DNA of 64,000 bases from DATARH01 sp963734125 (GCA_963734125.1 CAVTGB010000035.1:1-64000), one strand, 5' to 3'; counted from the first letter of the stretch, positions 52,625 to 62,543 are shown. The notes: generated by a model from the sequence alone, not told the origin. Numbers and translations are program-made.

Positions 52625-54238
52625 ATGCGCTTGCGGTTCTTGGCATGGCGAGCCTTGCCGCGCTCGTCGCTGGCGCCTGCCGGCCGCGGCCGCGCGAGAC
52701 GCCGAAACACGGCGGCACCCTTACTTACGTGATCCCGGCGGACGCGCCGCCGAGCTTCGACGCGCATCGCGAGACCACCTTCGCGACGATGCATTCGGCG
52801 GCGCCGTTCTACAGCGTGCTGATCCGGGTCAATCCGGACGAACCCGTCCTCGACCACCGATTTCGTCTGCGATCTGTGCACCGCGATGCCGACAGCCGAC
52901 CGACGACGGCAAGACCTACACCTTCAAGATCCGCGAGGGGGTCAAGTTCCACGACGGCTCGCCGCTGACCGCGGCCGACGTGGCGGCGAGCTGGAACGCA
53001 GATCATCTTCCCGCCCGAAGGGCGTGCTGAGCCCGCGCGAGAGCCACTACATGATGGTCGACAAGGTCGAGGCGCCCGATCCGACGACCGTCGTCTTCCA
53101 TCTGAAATTCGCCACCAACGCGTTCCTGCCGGCGCTCGCCGACCCCTTCAGCTTCATCTACCAGAAGGCGATCCTCGACAAGGATCCGCACTGGTACGAA
53201 AAGAACATCCTCGGGCTCGGGCCCGTTCAAGTTCGCCGAGCTACGAGATCGGCCAGTCGATCAAGGGGGTGCGCAACCCCGACTATTATCACAAGGGGCT
53301 GCCCTATCTCGACGGCTTCACCGGCGATCTATGCCGACAAGCAGGCGGTGCGGGTCGACGCGCATCCGCAGCGACCGCGCGGCGATCGAGTTCCGCGGCT
53401 TTCCGCCGACGGTCCGCGACGAGCTGGTCGGCGCGCTCGGCGACAAGATCGCGGTGCAGAACAGCGACTGGAATTGCGGCAGCTTTCGTCGAACCCAACC
53501 ACAAGAAAAAACCGTTCGACGATGTCCGCGTGCGCCGCGCGCTGACGCTGGCGATCGACCGCTGGCATGGCGCGCCGGCGCTGGCCAAGATCGCCAATGT
53601 GCACACGGTCGGCGGCATCGTCTTTCCCGGGCTCGCCGCTGGCGGCGACCAAGGAGGAGCTGCAGCAGATCGCCGGGTTCTGGCCCGACATCGAGAAATC
53701 GCGCGCCGAGGCGCAGCCGTCTGCTTGAAGGAGGCGGGGGCCGAGGGGCTCAGCTTCGAGCTGTTGAACCGCAATGTCGACCAGCCCTACAAGTATAACG
53801 GCACCTGGGTGATCGACGAGTGGAGCAAGATCGGGCTCCACGTCACCCAGCGCGTCGTGCCGACCGGCCCCTGGTTCGAAGCGATGCGCAGCGGCAATTT
53901 CGACGTCGTGCGTCGACCGGCAATTGCCAGAGCGTGGTCAACCCGCTGCTCGACGTGCAACGCTATCTGCCGCATCGGTCTACGCCGCCAACTACGGCCA
54001 GTTCGAGGACCAGCCGGAGATCGATCTCTACGACAAGATGCTGCGCGAGACCGACTTCGACCAAGCAGCGGGCGCTGATGCGCGAGTTCGAGAAACACGT
54101 GCTCGATACCAGGCGCACGAGATCTTTCTGTTGTGGTGGTACCGGATCGTCCCCTATCGCTCCTATGTGAAGGGCTGGAAGATCAGCCCGAGCCATTACC
54201 TCAACCAGGATCTGGCGACGATCTGGCTCGACAAATAG
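52625..54238 (+). pseudogene. Peptide ABC substrate-binding protein, copy 2 of 4, frameshifted
   Basis: Paralogue of copy 1. ATG 52625 follows aggggga. The signal-peptide region is already broken (MRLRFL, then MASLAALVAGA in another frame), followed by ETPKHGGTLTYVIPADAPPS, APFYSVLIRVNPDEP, TYTFKIREGVKFHDGSPLTA, SHYMMVDKVEAPDPTTVVFH, DPHWYEKNILGLG, ELLNRNVDQPYKYNGTWVID and WKISPSHYLNQDLATIWLDK at the stop. I count at least eight frame changes. Several insertions (for example the extra C in the GSGPFKF-encoding site near 53222) are shared with other copies. Begins 44 nt after copy 1. Confidence 0.8.
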
Positions 54239-54285
54239 CGCGACCGCGAACCAGCCGAGCGAGCCGCGATATGGGACGGAAAGCG

Positions 54286-55900
54286 ATGAGCATTGCAGCG
54301 TTGCGGTTCGCCGCCGCCGGCTTGTCGCGGTGGCGCTGGTCGTGCCGGCCGCGGCCGACGAGACGCCGAAGCACGGCGGCATCCTGACCTATATGATCCC
54401 GGCCGATGCGCCGCCGAGCTTCGACGGGCATCGCGAGGAGACCTACGCGACGATCCATTCGGTCGCGCCGTTCTACAGCGTCCTGATCCGGGCCGATCCG
54501 ATGAACCCGGGCGACAGCACCGATTTCGTCTGCGATCTGTGCACCGAGATGCCGAAGCCGACCGACGACGGCAAGACCTACACCTTCAAGATCCGCGAGG
54601 GCGTCAAGTTCCACGACGGCTCGCCGCTGACCGCCGCCGACGTCGCGGCGAGCTGGAACAAGATCATCTTTCCGCCGCCAGGGCGTGCTGAGCGCCCGCC
54701 AGAGCAATTTCGTGCATGGTCGACAAGGTCGAGGCGCCCGATCCCGACCACCGTCGTCTTCCATCTGAAATTCGCCACCGACGCGTTCCTGCCGGCGCTC
54801 GCCGACCCCTACGCCTTGATCTACCAGAAGACGCATGCTCGACAAGGATCCCCACTGGTACGAGAAGAACATCATCGGCTCCGGCCCGTTCAAGTTCGTC
54901 AGCTACGAGACCGGCCAGTCGATCAAGGGCGAACGCAACCCGGATTACTACCACCAAGGGCTGCCCTATCTCGACGGGTTTAACGGGCATCTTTGCCGAC
55001 AAGCAGGTCGATCCGGGTCGAGGCGATCCGCAGCGACCGCGCGGCGATCGAGTTCCGCGGCTTTCCGCCGACGGTGCGCGACGAGCTGAAGCGGGCGCTC
55101 GGCGACAAGATCACGGTGCAGGACGAGCGACTGGAACTGCGGCGGCATGATCACGCCCGAACCACAAGCAGCAAACCGTTCGACGACGTGCGCGTGCGCC
55201 GCGCCCTGACCTTGGCGATCGACCGCTGGGGCAGCGCGCCGGAGCTGGCCAAGATCGCGATCGTGCACACCGTCGGCGGCCTCGTCTTTCCCGGCTCGCC
55301 GCTGGCCGCCACGCAAGGAGGAACTGCAGCAGATCGCCGGCTACTGGCCCGACATCGAAAAGTCGCGGGCCGAGGCGCGGCGGCTGCTGAAGGAGGCCGG
55401 CGCCGAAGGGCTGAGCTTCGAGCTGCTCAACCGCACTGTCGACCAGCCCTACAAATATTACGGCATCTGGGTCATCGACCAGTGGAGCAAGATCGGCCTC
55501 CACGTCACCCAGAGGGTGCTGCCGACCGGGCCCTGGTTCGAGGCGATGCGCGACGGCAATTTCGATGTCGTCCATCGAGGGCAACTGCCAGAACGTCGTC
55601 AATCCGCTCGCCGATGTCGCCAAATACCTGCCGCATACGGTCTCGTCGTCGAACTACGGCAACTTCGAGGACCAGCAGGAGGTCGACATCTACGACAAGA
55701 TGCTGCGCGAGACCGACAAGGCGCAAGCAGCGGGCGCTGATGCGCGAGTTCGAAAATACGTGCTCGACGACCAGGCGCATGCGATCTACCTGCTGTGGTG
55801 GCAGCGGATCGTGCCGTACCGCTCCTATGTCAAGGGCTGGAAGATCGGCCCGAGCCATTACGTCAATCAGGATCTGGGGACGATCTGGCTCGACAAATAG
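54286..55900 (+). pseudogene. Peptide ABC substrate-binding protein, copy 3 of 4, frameshifted
   Basis: ATG 54286 after gggacggaaa gives MSIAALRFAAAG, and the signal continues in the next frame as VALVVPAAADETPKHGGILT. The first third is then intact: MIPADAPPSFDGHREETYAT, STDFVCDLCTEMPKPTDDGK, TYTFKIREGVKFHDGSPLTA. Later blocks are DPHWYEKNIIGSGPFKFVSY, RALTLAIDRWGSAPELAKIA, LLNRTVDQPYKYYGIWVIDQ and WKIGPSHYVNQDLGTIWLDK. Breaks occur near 54330, 54675, 54740, 54833, 54985, 55010, 55130, 55315, 55570 and 55725. The GSGPFKF site is correct here, unlike in copies 1, 2 and 4. Confidence 0.8.
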
Positions 55901-55934
55901 CCGCCGATTTGCCGGCGGCGGGGGAGGAACCGCG

Positions 55935-57545
55935 ATGCGAAAGCGGTTTGCCGTTATTCGCAGCTGCTCTGGGCGCAGTTCTCGTGATGGCGGCGTCTGC
56001 CGCCTTCGCGCAGACCCCGAAGCGCGGCGGCACGCTGACCTACATGATCCCGGCGGACGCGCCGCCGAGCTTCGACGGCCATCGCGAGGGCACCTTCGCG
56101 ACGCTGCACGCCACCGCCCCGTTCTACAGCGTCCTGATCCGGATCAACCCGGACAACCCGGCATCGACCACTGATTTCGTCTGCGATCTGTGCACCGAGA
56201 TGCCGACGCCGACCGACGAGGACACGACCTACACCTTCAAGCTCCGCGACGGCGTCAAGTTCCACGACGGTTCGCCGCTGACCGCGGCCGATGTGAAGGC
56301 GAGCTGGGAGCACATCATCAATCCGCCCGAAGGCGTCCTCAGCGTGCGCAAGAGCTGGTACAGGATGGTCGACACGGTCGACGGCGCCGGACCCGACGAC
56401 CGTCGTATTCCATCTGAAATTCGCGACCAACGCCTTCCTGCCGGCGCTCGCCGACCCGTTCACCTTCATCTACCAGAAGGCAAATGCTCGACCAGGACCC
56501 GCACTGGTACGAGAAGAACATCCTGGGCTCGGGTCCCGTTCAAATTCGTCTCCTACGAGACCGGCCAGTCGATCAGCGGCGTGCGCAATCCCGATTATTA
56601 CCACCCGGGACTGCCCTACCTCGACGGCTTCACCGGCATCTTTGCGCGCCAAGCAGGCGACGCGGGTCGACGCGATCCGCAGCGACCGCGCCGCGATGGA
56701 GTTCCGCGGCCTGCCGCCCTCGGCCCGCGACGAGCTGAAATCGGCGCTCGGCGACAAGATCACCGTGCAGAAGAGCGACTGGAACTGCGGCAGCCTGGTG
56801 TACATCAACCACAAGAAGAAGCCGTTCGACGATGCCCGCGTGCGCCGCGCCCTGACGCTGGCGATCGATCGCTGGCGCGGCGCGCAGGCGCTCTCCAAGA
56901 TCGCCAACGTCCGCACCGTCGGCGGCATCGTCTTTCCCGGGTCACCGCTCGCCGCGACCAAGGCCGAGCTCGAAGAGATGGCCGGCTATTGGCCCGACAT
57001 CGAAAAATCGCGGACCGAGGCTAAGCGCCTGTTGAAGGAGGCGGGGGCCGAGGGGCTGAGCTTCGAGCTGCTGCACTCGCGGCGTCGATCAGCCGTACAA
57101 AACCGTCGGCACCTGGCTCGTCGACGAATGGAGCAAGGTCGGGCTCAAGGTCACGCAGAAGGTGGTGCCGACCGGCCCCTTCATCGAGGCGCAGCGCAGC
57201 GGCAGTTACGAGGTGGTTTCGGGCGCCAATTGCCATGGCGTCGTCAATCCGTTGCTCGACGTCCAGCCCTATCTGCCCGGCTCCTACTACACCGGCAATT
57301 ACGAATTTTTCGAGGACCCGCAGGAGGTCGCGCTCTATCAGAAGACGCTGCGTGAGACCGACCCCGCCCGCGAGCGCGGCCTCGATGCGGGCGTTCGAGA
57401 AATATGTGCTCGACGACAGACGCACGCGCTCTACCTGCTGTGGTGGAACCGGATCATCCCCTACCGGTCCTACGTCAAGGGCTGGAAGATCAGCCCGAGC
57501 CATTACATCAACCAGGATTTGGCGACGATATGGCTCGACAAATGA
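55935..57545 (+). pseudogene. Peptide ABC substrate-binding protein, copy 4 of 4, frameshifted
   Basis: ATG 55935 after ggggagg. After an early shift the signal reads LFAAALGAVLVMAASAAFAQ, then TPKRGGTLTYMIPADAPPSF, APFYSVLIRINPDNPASTTD, TYTFKLRDGVKFHDGSPLTA, NPDYYHPGLPYLDGFTGIFA and VRRALTLAIDRWRGAQALSK. FIEAQRSGSYEVVSGANCHG and WKISPSHYINQDLATIWLDK close the protein. This copy differs most in sequence (e.g. VKASWEHIINPPEGVLSVRK). Breaks lie near 55957, 56390, 56484, 56541, 56650, 57085 and 57400. It is followed by a 179-bp gap before the permease genes. Confidence 0.8.
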
Positions 57546-57650
57546 GGCCGGCGGGGTGGCTCGCCCGCTCCAGTTAGACCGCCGCTTCAGCATCATCGCG
57601 GGGCGGCTCGCGACGGTTTGCCTGGCCAGCCCGCGGGTCACACCTTTTTG

Positions 57651-57694
57651 TCGTTGCGAGGCGCACCGCAAGGACGCAATCTCGCCCTGAAGCG
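57651..57694. repeat. Half-copy of the dispersed 'cgttgcgag...gcaatctc' repeat
   Basis: tcgttgcgaggcgcaccgca followed by aggacgcaatctcgccctga resembles the left half of the element at 6352-6436 (gtcattgcgagcgcaccgaagcaatctcc). The right arm is missing. It lies in the 179-bp gap between the last binding-protein gene and the permease gene. Confidence 0.5.
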
Positions 57695-57724
57695 ACCGAT
57701 TAAACCCGGGCGGCGCGGCAGGGC

Positions 57725-58696
57725 ATGTATCGCTACATCATCAGTCGGATATTGCTGGTTTTCCCGACGCTCGCCGGCGCCGCGACACTGGTTTTCGCCT
57801 TGATGCGTCTCGTTCCGGGCGACATCTGCCTGGTGCGCCTCGGCGGCGAGGGCAACAGCTTCACCACCCAGGCGCTCGCCAGCTGCCATGCCGAGATCGG
57901 CATCGATCGGCCGTGGATCGTGCAATACCTCGATTTCCTGTGGGGGATGGCGCGCTTCGATTTCGGGATTTCGATGTGGTCGGGGAAGCCGGTCATCGTC
58001 GAGATCGCCACTCGCTTTCCGATTTCCTTGGAAGTCGCGGTGATGGCAACGATCATCGCAGTCACGATCGCGATCCCGCTCGGCACGATATCGGCGCTGA
58101 AGCAGAACAGCTGGATCGACCTCGTGGTCCGCTCCTTCTCGATCGCCGGACTGGCGACGCCCGCCTTCTGGCTCGGCATCGTATCGATCCTGCTCGTGCT
58201 CGATCTGACCCAGGCGATTTCCGGCCACCCCTGGATGCCGCCCATTGACTATGTCCCCTTGTGGCAGGACCCGATCCGCAATCTGTCGATCGTGATGCTC
58301 CCGGCGCTGACGATCGGCTATCGCTATGCCGCCGTCTCGATGCGCATGACCCGCTCGGCGATGCTCGAAGTGCTGCGCGAGGACTATATCCGCACCGCGC
58401 GCGCCAAAGGGCTGATCAACCGCATCGTGATCAACCGGCATGCGCTGAAAAACGCACTGCTGCCGGTGGTCACGGTGATCGGCCTCGAGTTCGCGTTTCT
58501 GATCGGCGGCCTGGTCGTCACCGAGCAGGTGTTCAACCTGAACGGCATCGGCCGCCTGATGGTGCTTTCGGTGCAAAACCAGGATTACACCATGACCCAG
58601 GCGCTGGTGATGCTGGTCGTTACGATCGCCATCCTCAGCAACCTTGTGGTCGATCTGCTTTATGCCTGGCTCGACCCGCGGATCCGTCTGGGATGA
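57725..58696 (+). CDS. Peptide ABC permease (OppB/DppB-like)
   Basis: 323 residues with six hydrophobic segments: YIISRILLVFPTLAGAATLV at the N-terminus, then ISLEVAVMATIIAVTIAIPL, SFSIAGLATPAFWLGIVSIL, SIVMLPALTIGYRYAAVSM, VIGLEFAFLIGGLVVTEQVF and MLVVTIAILSNLVVDLLYAW. The EAA-loop region that docks the ATPase is LEVLREDYIRTARAKGLINR. Intact, unlike the neighbouring binding-protein genes. Ends with DPRIRLG; oppC-like follows after 11 nt. Confidence 0.94.
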   Translation: MYRYIISRILLVFPTLAGAATLVFALMRLVPGDICLVRLGGEGNSFTTQALASCHAEIGIDRPWIVQYLDFLWGMARFDFGISMWSGKPVIVEIATRFPISLEVAVMATIIAVTIAIPLGTISALKQNSWIDLVVRSFSIAGLATPAFWLGIVSILLVLDLTQAISGHPWMPPIDYVPLWQDPIRNLSIVMLPALTIGYRYAAVSMRMTRSAMLEVLREDYIRTARAKGLINRIVINRHALKNALLPVVTVIGLEFAFLIGGLVVTEQVFNLNGIGRLMVLSVQNQDYTMTQALVMLVVTIAILSNLVVDLLYAWLDPRIRLG

Positions 58697-58707
58697 GAGG
58701 CTGAGCC

Positions 58708-59620
58708 ATGGCCGTTCTCGAACCGACCCCGACCGGTATCGCCGCCCTCGCCGACGACGGCAGCCTCGCGCCGCGCGGCATCTTCGCGGTCTCCTGGAGC
58801 TTTCTCCAACGCCAACCGGTCGGCGCGATCGGCATGGTGCTGGTCGCGATCTTCGGTCTCGCCGGCCTCTTTGCCGATTGGATCGCCCCCTACAGCCCGA
58901 CCGCCAACGACTTTGCCGCGATGACCGAGGTCGCCGAGCTGGGCGCACTGGCTCGGCACCGACCAGCTCGGGCGCGATCTCCTGTCGCGCATCCTGTTCG
59001 GCGCGCGCACCGCGTTCATCGTCGGCTTGAGCTCGGCCCTGGTCGGCGGCCTCTCTGGCCTGGTGATCGGGGTTGCCAGCGCCTATTTCGGCGGCAAGTT
59101 CGATCTGTGGCTGCAGCGCCTCCTCGACATCGTCATGTCGTTCCCGCTGATCATCATGGCGCTCGCCATCGTCTCGATCTTCGGCACCGGGGTCCAGAAT
59201 GTCATCATCGCGATCACGATCCCCGGGATCCCGCGTTGCGCGCGGGTGGTGCGCTCCTCCGCGCTGGCGATCCGCGAGGTACCCTATATCGACGCCGCGC
59301 GCGCCCTCGGCTTCAGCCACACCCGGATCATCCTGCGCCATATGATCCCCAACGTGATGGGCCCGTTCCTCGTCATCATCACCGCCTGGGTCGGGCAGGC
59401 GATCCTCGCCGAGGCGGCGCTCAGCTATCTCGGGCTCGGCGTCCAGGAGCCGGTGCCGGCCTGGGGGCTGATGCTGCAGGGCGGCGCCGAGGAATACGCG
59501 ACGACGGCGCCGTGGATCGCCATCTTTCCGGGCCTGGCGATTATGCTGACGGTATTCGGCATCAACCTGTTCGGCGATTCGCTGCGCGATGTGCTCGACC
59601 CCAAGATGCGCGACCGCTGA
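58708..59620 (+). pseudogene. Peptide ABC permease (OppC/DppC-like), one frameshift
   Basis: About 304 residues. Frame 1 from ATG 58708: the cytoplasmic N-terminus, then PVGAIGMVLVAIFGLAGLFA. Near 58930-58940 one extra base moves the frame, which continues SWAHWLGTDQLGRDLLSRIL, FIVGLSSALVGGLSGLVIGV, SFPLIIMALAIVSIFGTGVQ, the EAA loop REVPYIDAARALGFSHTRII and LAEAALSYLGLGVQEPVPAW, ending NLFGDSLRDVLDPKMRDR. The total of 913 nt is one over a multiple of three. Probably functional if the extra base is a consensus error. Confidence 0.87.
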
Positions 59621-59643
59621 GCCAGCTTAAACGAGGTCATAGA

Positions 59644-60102
59644 ATGCTTGAAGTCGAACATGCGGCCGATCTGAAAGCCTATGAAGGCAAGGAGATCGGG
59701 GTCAGCGACTGGTATACGGTGACCCAGGAGCAGATCGACAAATTCGCCGATGCGACCGGCGATCATCAATGGATCCACGTCGATGTCGAGCGCGCCAAGC
59801 GCGAGATGCCGGGCGGCAAGACAATCGCTCATGGCTGGCTGACGCTGTCCTTGGTGCCGCGCCTCGCTTCGAGCCTCTACCGGGTCAAGCACCGCTCGCG
59901 CGGCCTCAATTACGGCGCCAACCGGGTGCGCTTTACCGGGATGGTGCCGGCTGGCTCGCGGATTCGGCTGCGCCTCACGATCAAGTCGGTCGAGGCGGTG
60001 GATGGCGGCGGAACGCGGATCACCTCCGACGGGACGATGGAGGTCGAAGGCGGCGCCCGCCCGGTCCTCATCGCCGAGACGATCGGCGTCAGCTACGAGT
60101 GA
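59644..60102 (+). CDS. MaoC-family dehydratase
   Basis: 152 residues with the hot-dog fold. The catalytic Asp/His motif is FADATGDHQWIHVDVERAKR, and GGKTIAHGWLTLSLVPRLAS and YGANRVRFTGMVPAGSRIRL are standard. It is closest to the NodN/(R)-specific enoyl-CoA hydratase-like members. The start at ATG 59644 is 24 nt after the permease gene, so it may be the last gene of that operon, though a metabolic link to peptide uptake is not obvious. Confidence 0.88.
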   Translation: MLEVEHAADLKAYEGKEIGVSDWYTVTQEQIDKFADATGDHQWIHVDVERAKREMPGGKTIAHGWLTLSLVPRLASSLYRVKHRSRGLNYGANRVRFTGMVPAGSRIRLRLTIKSVEAVDGGGTRITSDGTMEVEGGARPVLIAETIGVSYE

Positions 60103-60150
60103 GGCGCGCTTGCTGCGGCTAGACGCGGTCCCGACCAAGTTCCACCCGCT

Positions 60151-60249
60151 CACCCCCTCCCAAACCCTCCCCCATCAAGGGGGAGGGCCTTTATCAGCAC
60201 GCCTATTTTTACTCCCGCCCCCTCGATGGGGGCGGGTCGGGGTGGGGTG
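60151..60249. repeat. Paired GC hairpins between maoC-like and DUF971 genes
   Basis: ccctccccc / gggggaggg (60165-60187) and cccgccccc / gggggcggg (60214-60236) are perfect 9-bp hairpins with 5-nt loops. The outer caccccctccc and ggtcggggtggggtg also pair. The spacer has a short T-run (cctattttta). It resembles the element at 16469-16593 and lies between convergent genes, so it may double as a terminator. Confidence 0.7.
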
Positions 60250-60286
60250 ATGCGTGCCGAGTGCGTCGACTCGGTCGGGAACCGCT

Positions 60287-60661
60287 CTAGCCCCGGCGCG
60301 GTTCGCGGCTGAGGCCGCGGGCCTCAAGGGCGGCGAGGTAAGCGGCCCAGCGCTTATCGTGCTCGACCCCAAGCTGATAGAAATAATCCCAGGAATAGAT
60401 CCCGGTATCGTGCAGATCGTCGAACTTGATCCGGACCGCGTAATTGCCGACCGGTTCGAGATCGAGGATGCCAATTTCGGCGCGTTCGGCGATGATGATC
60501 TTCTCACCCGGCCCGTGCCCCTGGACCTCGGCAGAAGGGCTTTCGACCCGCAGATATTCGGCCGGGAGGCTGAAATGCTTGCCATCGTCAAACTCGATGT
60601 CGAGCCGTTTCTCGGCGCGCTTCAAACGCAGCTCGACCGGCCAGGGTCCGCTTTGCCTCAT
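60287..60661 (-). CDS. DUF971 protein (GBBH-like N-terminal domain)
   Basis: 124 residues. The core is PVELRLKRAEKRLDIEFDDG, FSLPAEYLRVESPSAEVQGH, GILDLEPVGNYAVRIKFDDL and HDTGIYSWDYFYQLG. This domain is found alone in bacteria and at the N-terminus of gamma-butyrobetaine hydroxylase; it is linked to Fe-S or metal handling but is not well characterised. ATG overlaps the stop of the Trm112-like gene (ATGA), a frequent pair. Confidence 0.87.
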   Translation of the reverse strand: MRQSGPWPVELRLKRAEKRLDIEFDDGKHFSLPAEYLRVESPSAEVQGHGPGEKIIIAERAEIGILDLEPVGNYAVRIKFDDLHDTGIYSWDYFYQLGVEHDKRWAAYLAALEARGLSREPRRG

Positions 60662-60888
60662 GGCTGCGGCGGCAACTTCGGCGCGGGTTGGGCGGCGGGT
60701 TCCTCTGAGCGCAACGGCCGCGCCTCGTCGACCAGCATGATCGGAATTCCGTCGCGGATCGGATAGGCGAGCCCGGCTTCCTCGCTGATCAGCTCCTGCG
60801 CTGCGCGGTCATAGCGCAGCGGCCCCTTGGTCAGCGGGCAGACCAGGATCTCGAGGAGTTTCGGGTCGATCTCCGAAGCGTCGTCCAT
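60658..60888 (-). CDS. Trm112-family (UPF0434) small protein
   Basis: 76 residues. DPKLLEILVCPLTKGPLRYD has the cysteine of the first half-site. LISEEAGLAYPIRDGIPIML and VDEARPL complete the family core, and the tail is Pro/Ala-rich. Eukaryotic Trm112 activates methyltransferases; the bacterial short forms (YcaR-like) have no firm role. Upstream of and overlapping the DUF971 gene. Confidence 0.88.
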   Translation of the reverse strand: MDDASEIDPKLLEILVCPLTKGPLRYDRAAQELISEEAGLAYPIRDGIPIMLVDEARPLRSEEPAAQPAPKLPPQP

Positions 60889-60920
60889 CGCTATTCCCCG
60901 GTGGCCGCAACAAGTCCCCG

Positions 60921-61604
60921 TCAGTGGCGCGTGCCGCCGCTTTCCTCGGTCGTCGGCTCGATCGCCGCCATTTCCACCAGCGTCGTCAGCAATCGCGCCC
61001 GCTCGTCGGGATCCGGGGCTTCGAGCAGCGCCTGCTTCTCGCTCGGCGCGAAGGGACAGGCCATCGCCAGCGAAGTAACGAGATACTCGCCCGGCGCCTT
61101 CTCGATCGCGTCGAAATCGGCCTGAATCTGGCGCTGCGCGAAATAGGCCTTGAGCCCGCGGATCAGACGCTCGCGGTCGAAGCCGGGCTCGCCCGGCCGG
61201 TCGCGGTCATGCGCGAAGTCTCGCCACTCGGGAACGACCCGGCGGTAGCCGGAGATCAGCGGCAGTTCCTCGCGGATGCGGAAGCGCGACATGCCGGTCA
61301 GCGTGAGCAGATAGCGTCCGTCGTCGGTCTCGCTGAACTGGGTGATGCGCCCGGCACAGCCAATCGGATAGACCGGCGGGTTAAGGCCACCTCCGCCCCG
61401 GTTGTCGTCCTGCGGTTCGCTCGGCTGGACCATGCCGATAAGGCGTTCGCCACCGAGCGCGTCACGCGTCATCGCCAGGTAGCGTGGCTCGAAGATGTTG
61501 AGCGGGAGCCGCCCGCGCGGCAAGAGCAGCACCCCGCTCAAGGGGAAAATCGGCAGGATGTCGGGCAGCTCGATCGGCTCCCGCGTGCTCGGCCGGTCGC
61601 TCAT
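60921..61604 (-). CDS. Lon N-terminal (LAN) substrate-binding domain protein
   Basis: 227 residues. The Lon-N fold without a protease: LPDILPIFPLSGVLLLPRGR, LPLNIFEPRYLAMTRDALGG, IGMVQPSEPQDDN, YPIGCAGRITQFSETDDGRY and FRIREELPLISGYRRV. An all-helical end follows (ADFDAIEKAPGEYLVTSLAM, CPFAPSEKQALLEAPDPDER). Role unknown; possibly a substrate adaptor. It is 27 nt downstream of the thioredoxin-TPR gene, an arrangement common in alphaproteobacteria. Confidence 0.9.
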   Translation of the reverse strand: MSDRPSTREPIELPDILPIFPLSGVLLLPRGRLPLNIFEPRYLAMTRDALGGERLIGMVQPSEPQDDNRGGGGLNPPVYPIGCAGRITQFSETDDGRYLLTLTGMSRFRIREELPLISGYRRVVPEWRDFAHDRDRPGEPGFDRERLIRGLKAYFAQRQIQADFDAIEKAPGEYLVTSLAMACPFAPSEKQALLEAPDPDERARLLTTLVEMAAIEPTTEESGGTRH

Positions 61605-61631
61605 GGCATGCCGCTTTCCATCACCGCCCCC

Positions 61632-62543
61632 TCACGAGAACATCAAGGACGACAGCCGGCGACGGGCGCTCAAGGTCAACGGGTCGGTCGCGCCCATGAC
61701 CTCGAAAAACTTGACCAGCTGGCGCCGCGCCGCCTGCTCGTCCCACATGCGGTCGCGCTTGAACAGGGTCAACAACTCGTCGATCGCCGTCTCGCGTTCG
61801 CCGGCGCCAAAGAGGGCGGTCGCCAACTCGAAGCGCGCCTCGTGATCGTCCGGGTTCCGCTCGATCCGGGTGCGCAGCGTACCGAGCGAGCCCTTGGCCT
61901 TCTGCGCCTGCTCGGCCAGTTCGAGCGCCGAGTGCGCCGCCGCGATCTCGGCATGCTTGGCGATTTCCTTGGGCGCTTCGCCCAGCAGCTTCTGCGCCTT
62001 GCCGAGTTCGCCCCGCGCGATCAGCGCGCGCGCCAGCCCGGCCAGCGCCTCCGGGTTCTCCTTCTCGCGTTGCAGGATTTGCGAATAAAGCGCCGCGGCG
62101 CTGGCATGGTCGCCCCCTTGCGCGGCCTCTTTCGCCATCGTCATCGCCTGCTCGATCGGCGAGGGCCCGGCCGCCGTGCCGCCAAGGCGTTGGACGAACT
62201 GCTTGACCTGGCTTTCCGGTTGGGCGCCGACAAAGCCGTCGACCGGCCTACCCTCCTTAAAGGCATAGACCGCCGGGATCGACTGGATGCGCATCTGCTG
62301 CGCGATCTCGGGGTTCTCGTCGATGTTGAGCTTGACCATCCGCACTGCGCCGTTGGCCGCGCGCACCACCTTCTCGAGGATCGGCCCCAATTGCTTGCAC
62401 GGCCCGCACCACGGCGCCCAGAAATCGACGATGACCGGCTGGTCGAACGAGGCATCGACGACCTCGGCCATGAAATTCGCCGTGGTCACGTCCGCGATCG
62501 GCGCCGCCGCGCCACCGCCGCCGATCATAGGTTCGTTCGCCAT
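61632..62543 (-). CDS. CnoX/YbbN-type thioredoxin with TPR domain
   Basis: 303 residues from ATG 62543. The thioredoxin domain (about 20-125) has the full redox motif VDFWAPWCGPCKQLGPILEK (C46, C49), then KLNIDENPEIAQQMRIQSIP and a cis-Pro (SIPAVYAF). A linker and about four TPR-like helices follow (HASAAALYSQILQREKENPE, GELGKAQKLLGEAPKEIAKH, RNPDDHEARFELATALFGAG). CnoX protects GroEL clients from overoxidation. In E. coli the CxxC is degenerate; here it is intact, as in other alphaproteobacteria. Confidence 0.92.
   Translation of the reverse strand: MANEPMIGGGGAAAPIADVTTANFMAEVVDASFDQPVIVDFWAPWCGPCKQLGPILEKVVRAANGAVRMVKLNIDENPEIAQQMRIQSIPAVYAFKEGRPVDGFVGAQPESQVKQFVQRLGGTAAGPSPIEQAMTMAKEAAQGGDHASAAALYSQILQREKENPEALAGLARALIARGELGKAQKLLGEAPKEIAKHAEIAAAHSALELAEQAQKAKGSLGTLRTRIERNPDDHEARFELATALFGAGERETAIDELLTLFKRDRMWDEQAARRQLVKFFEVMGATDPLTLSARRRLSSLMFS

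Noticed and set aside
51220..57420. Programmed frameshifting or slippage as an explanation of the binding-protein breaks
   Set aside because: There are too many sites, in varied contexts and without slippery heptamers or conserved structures; consensus error or decay is simpler.
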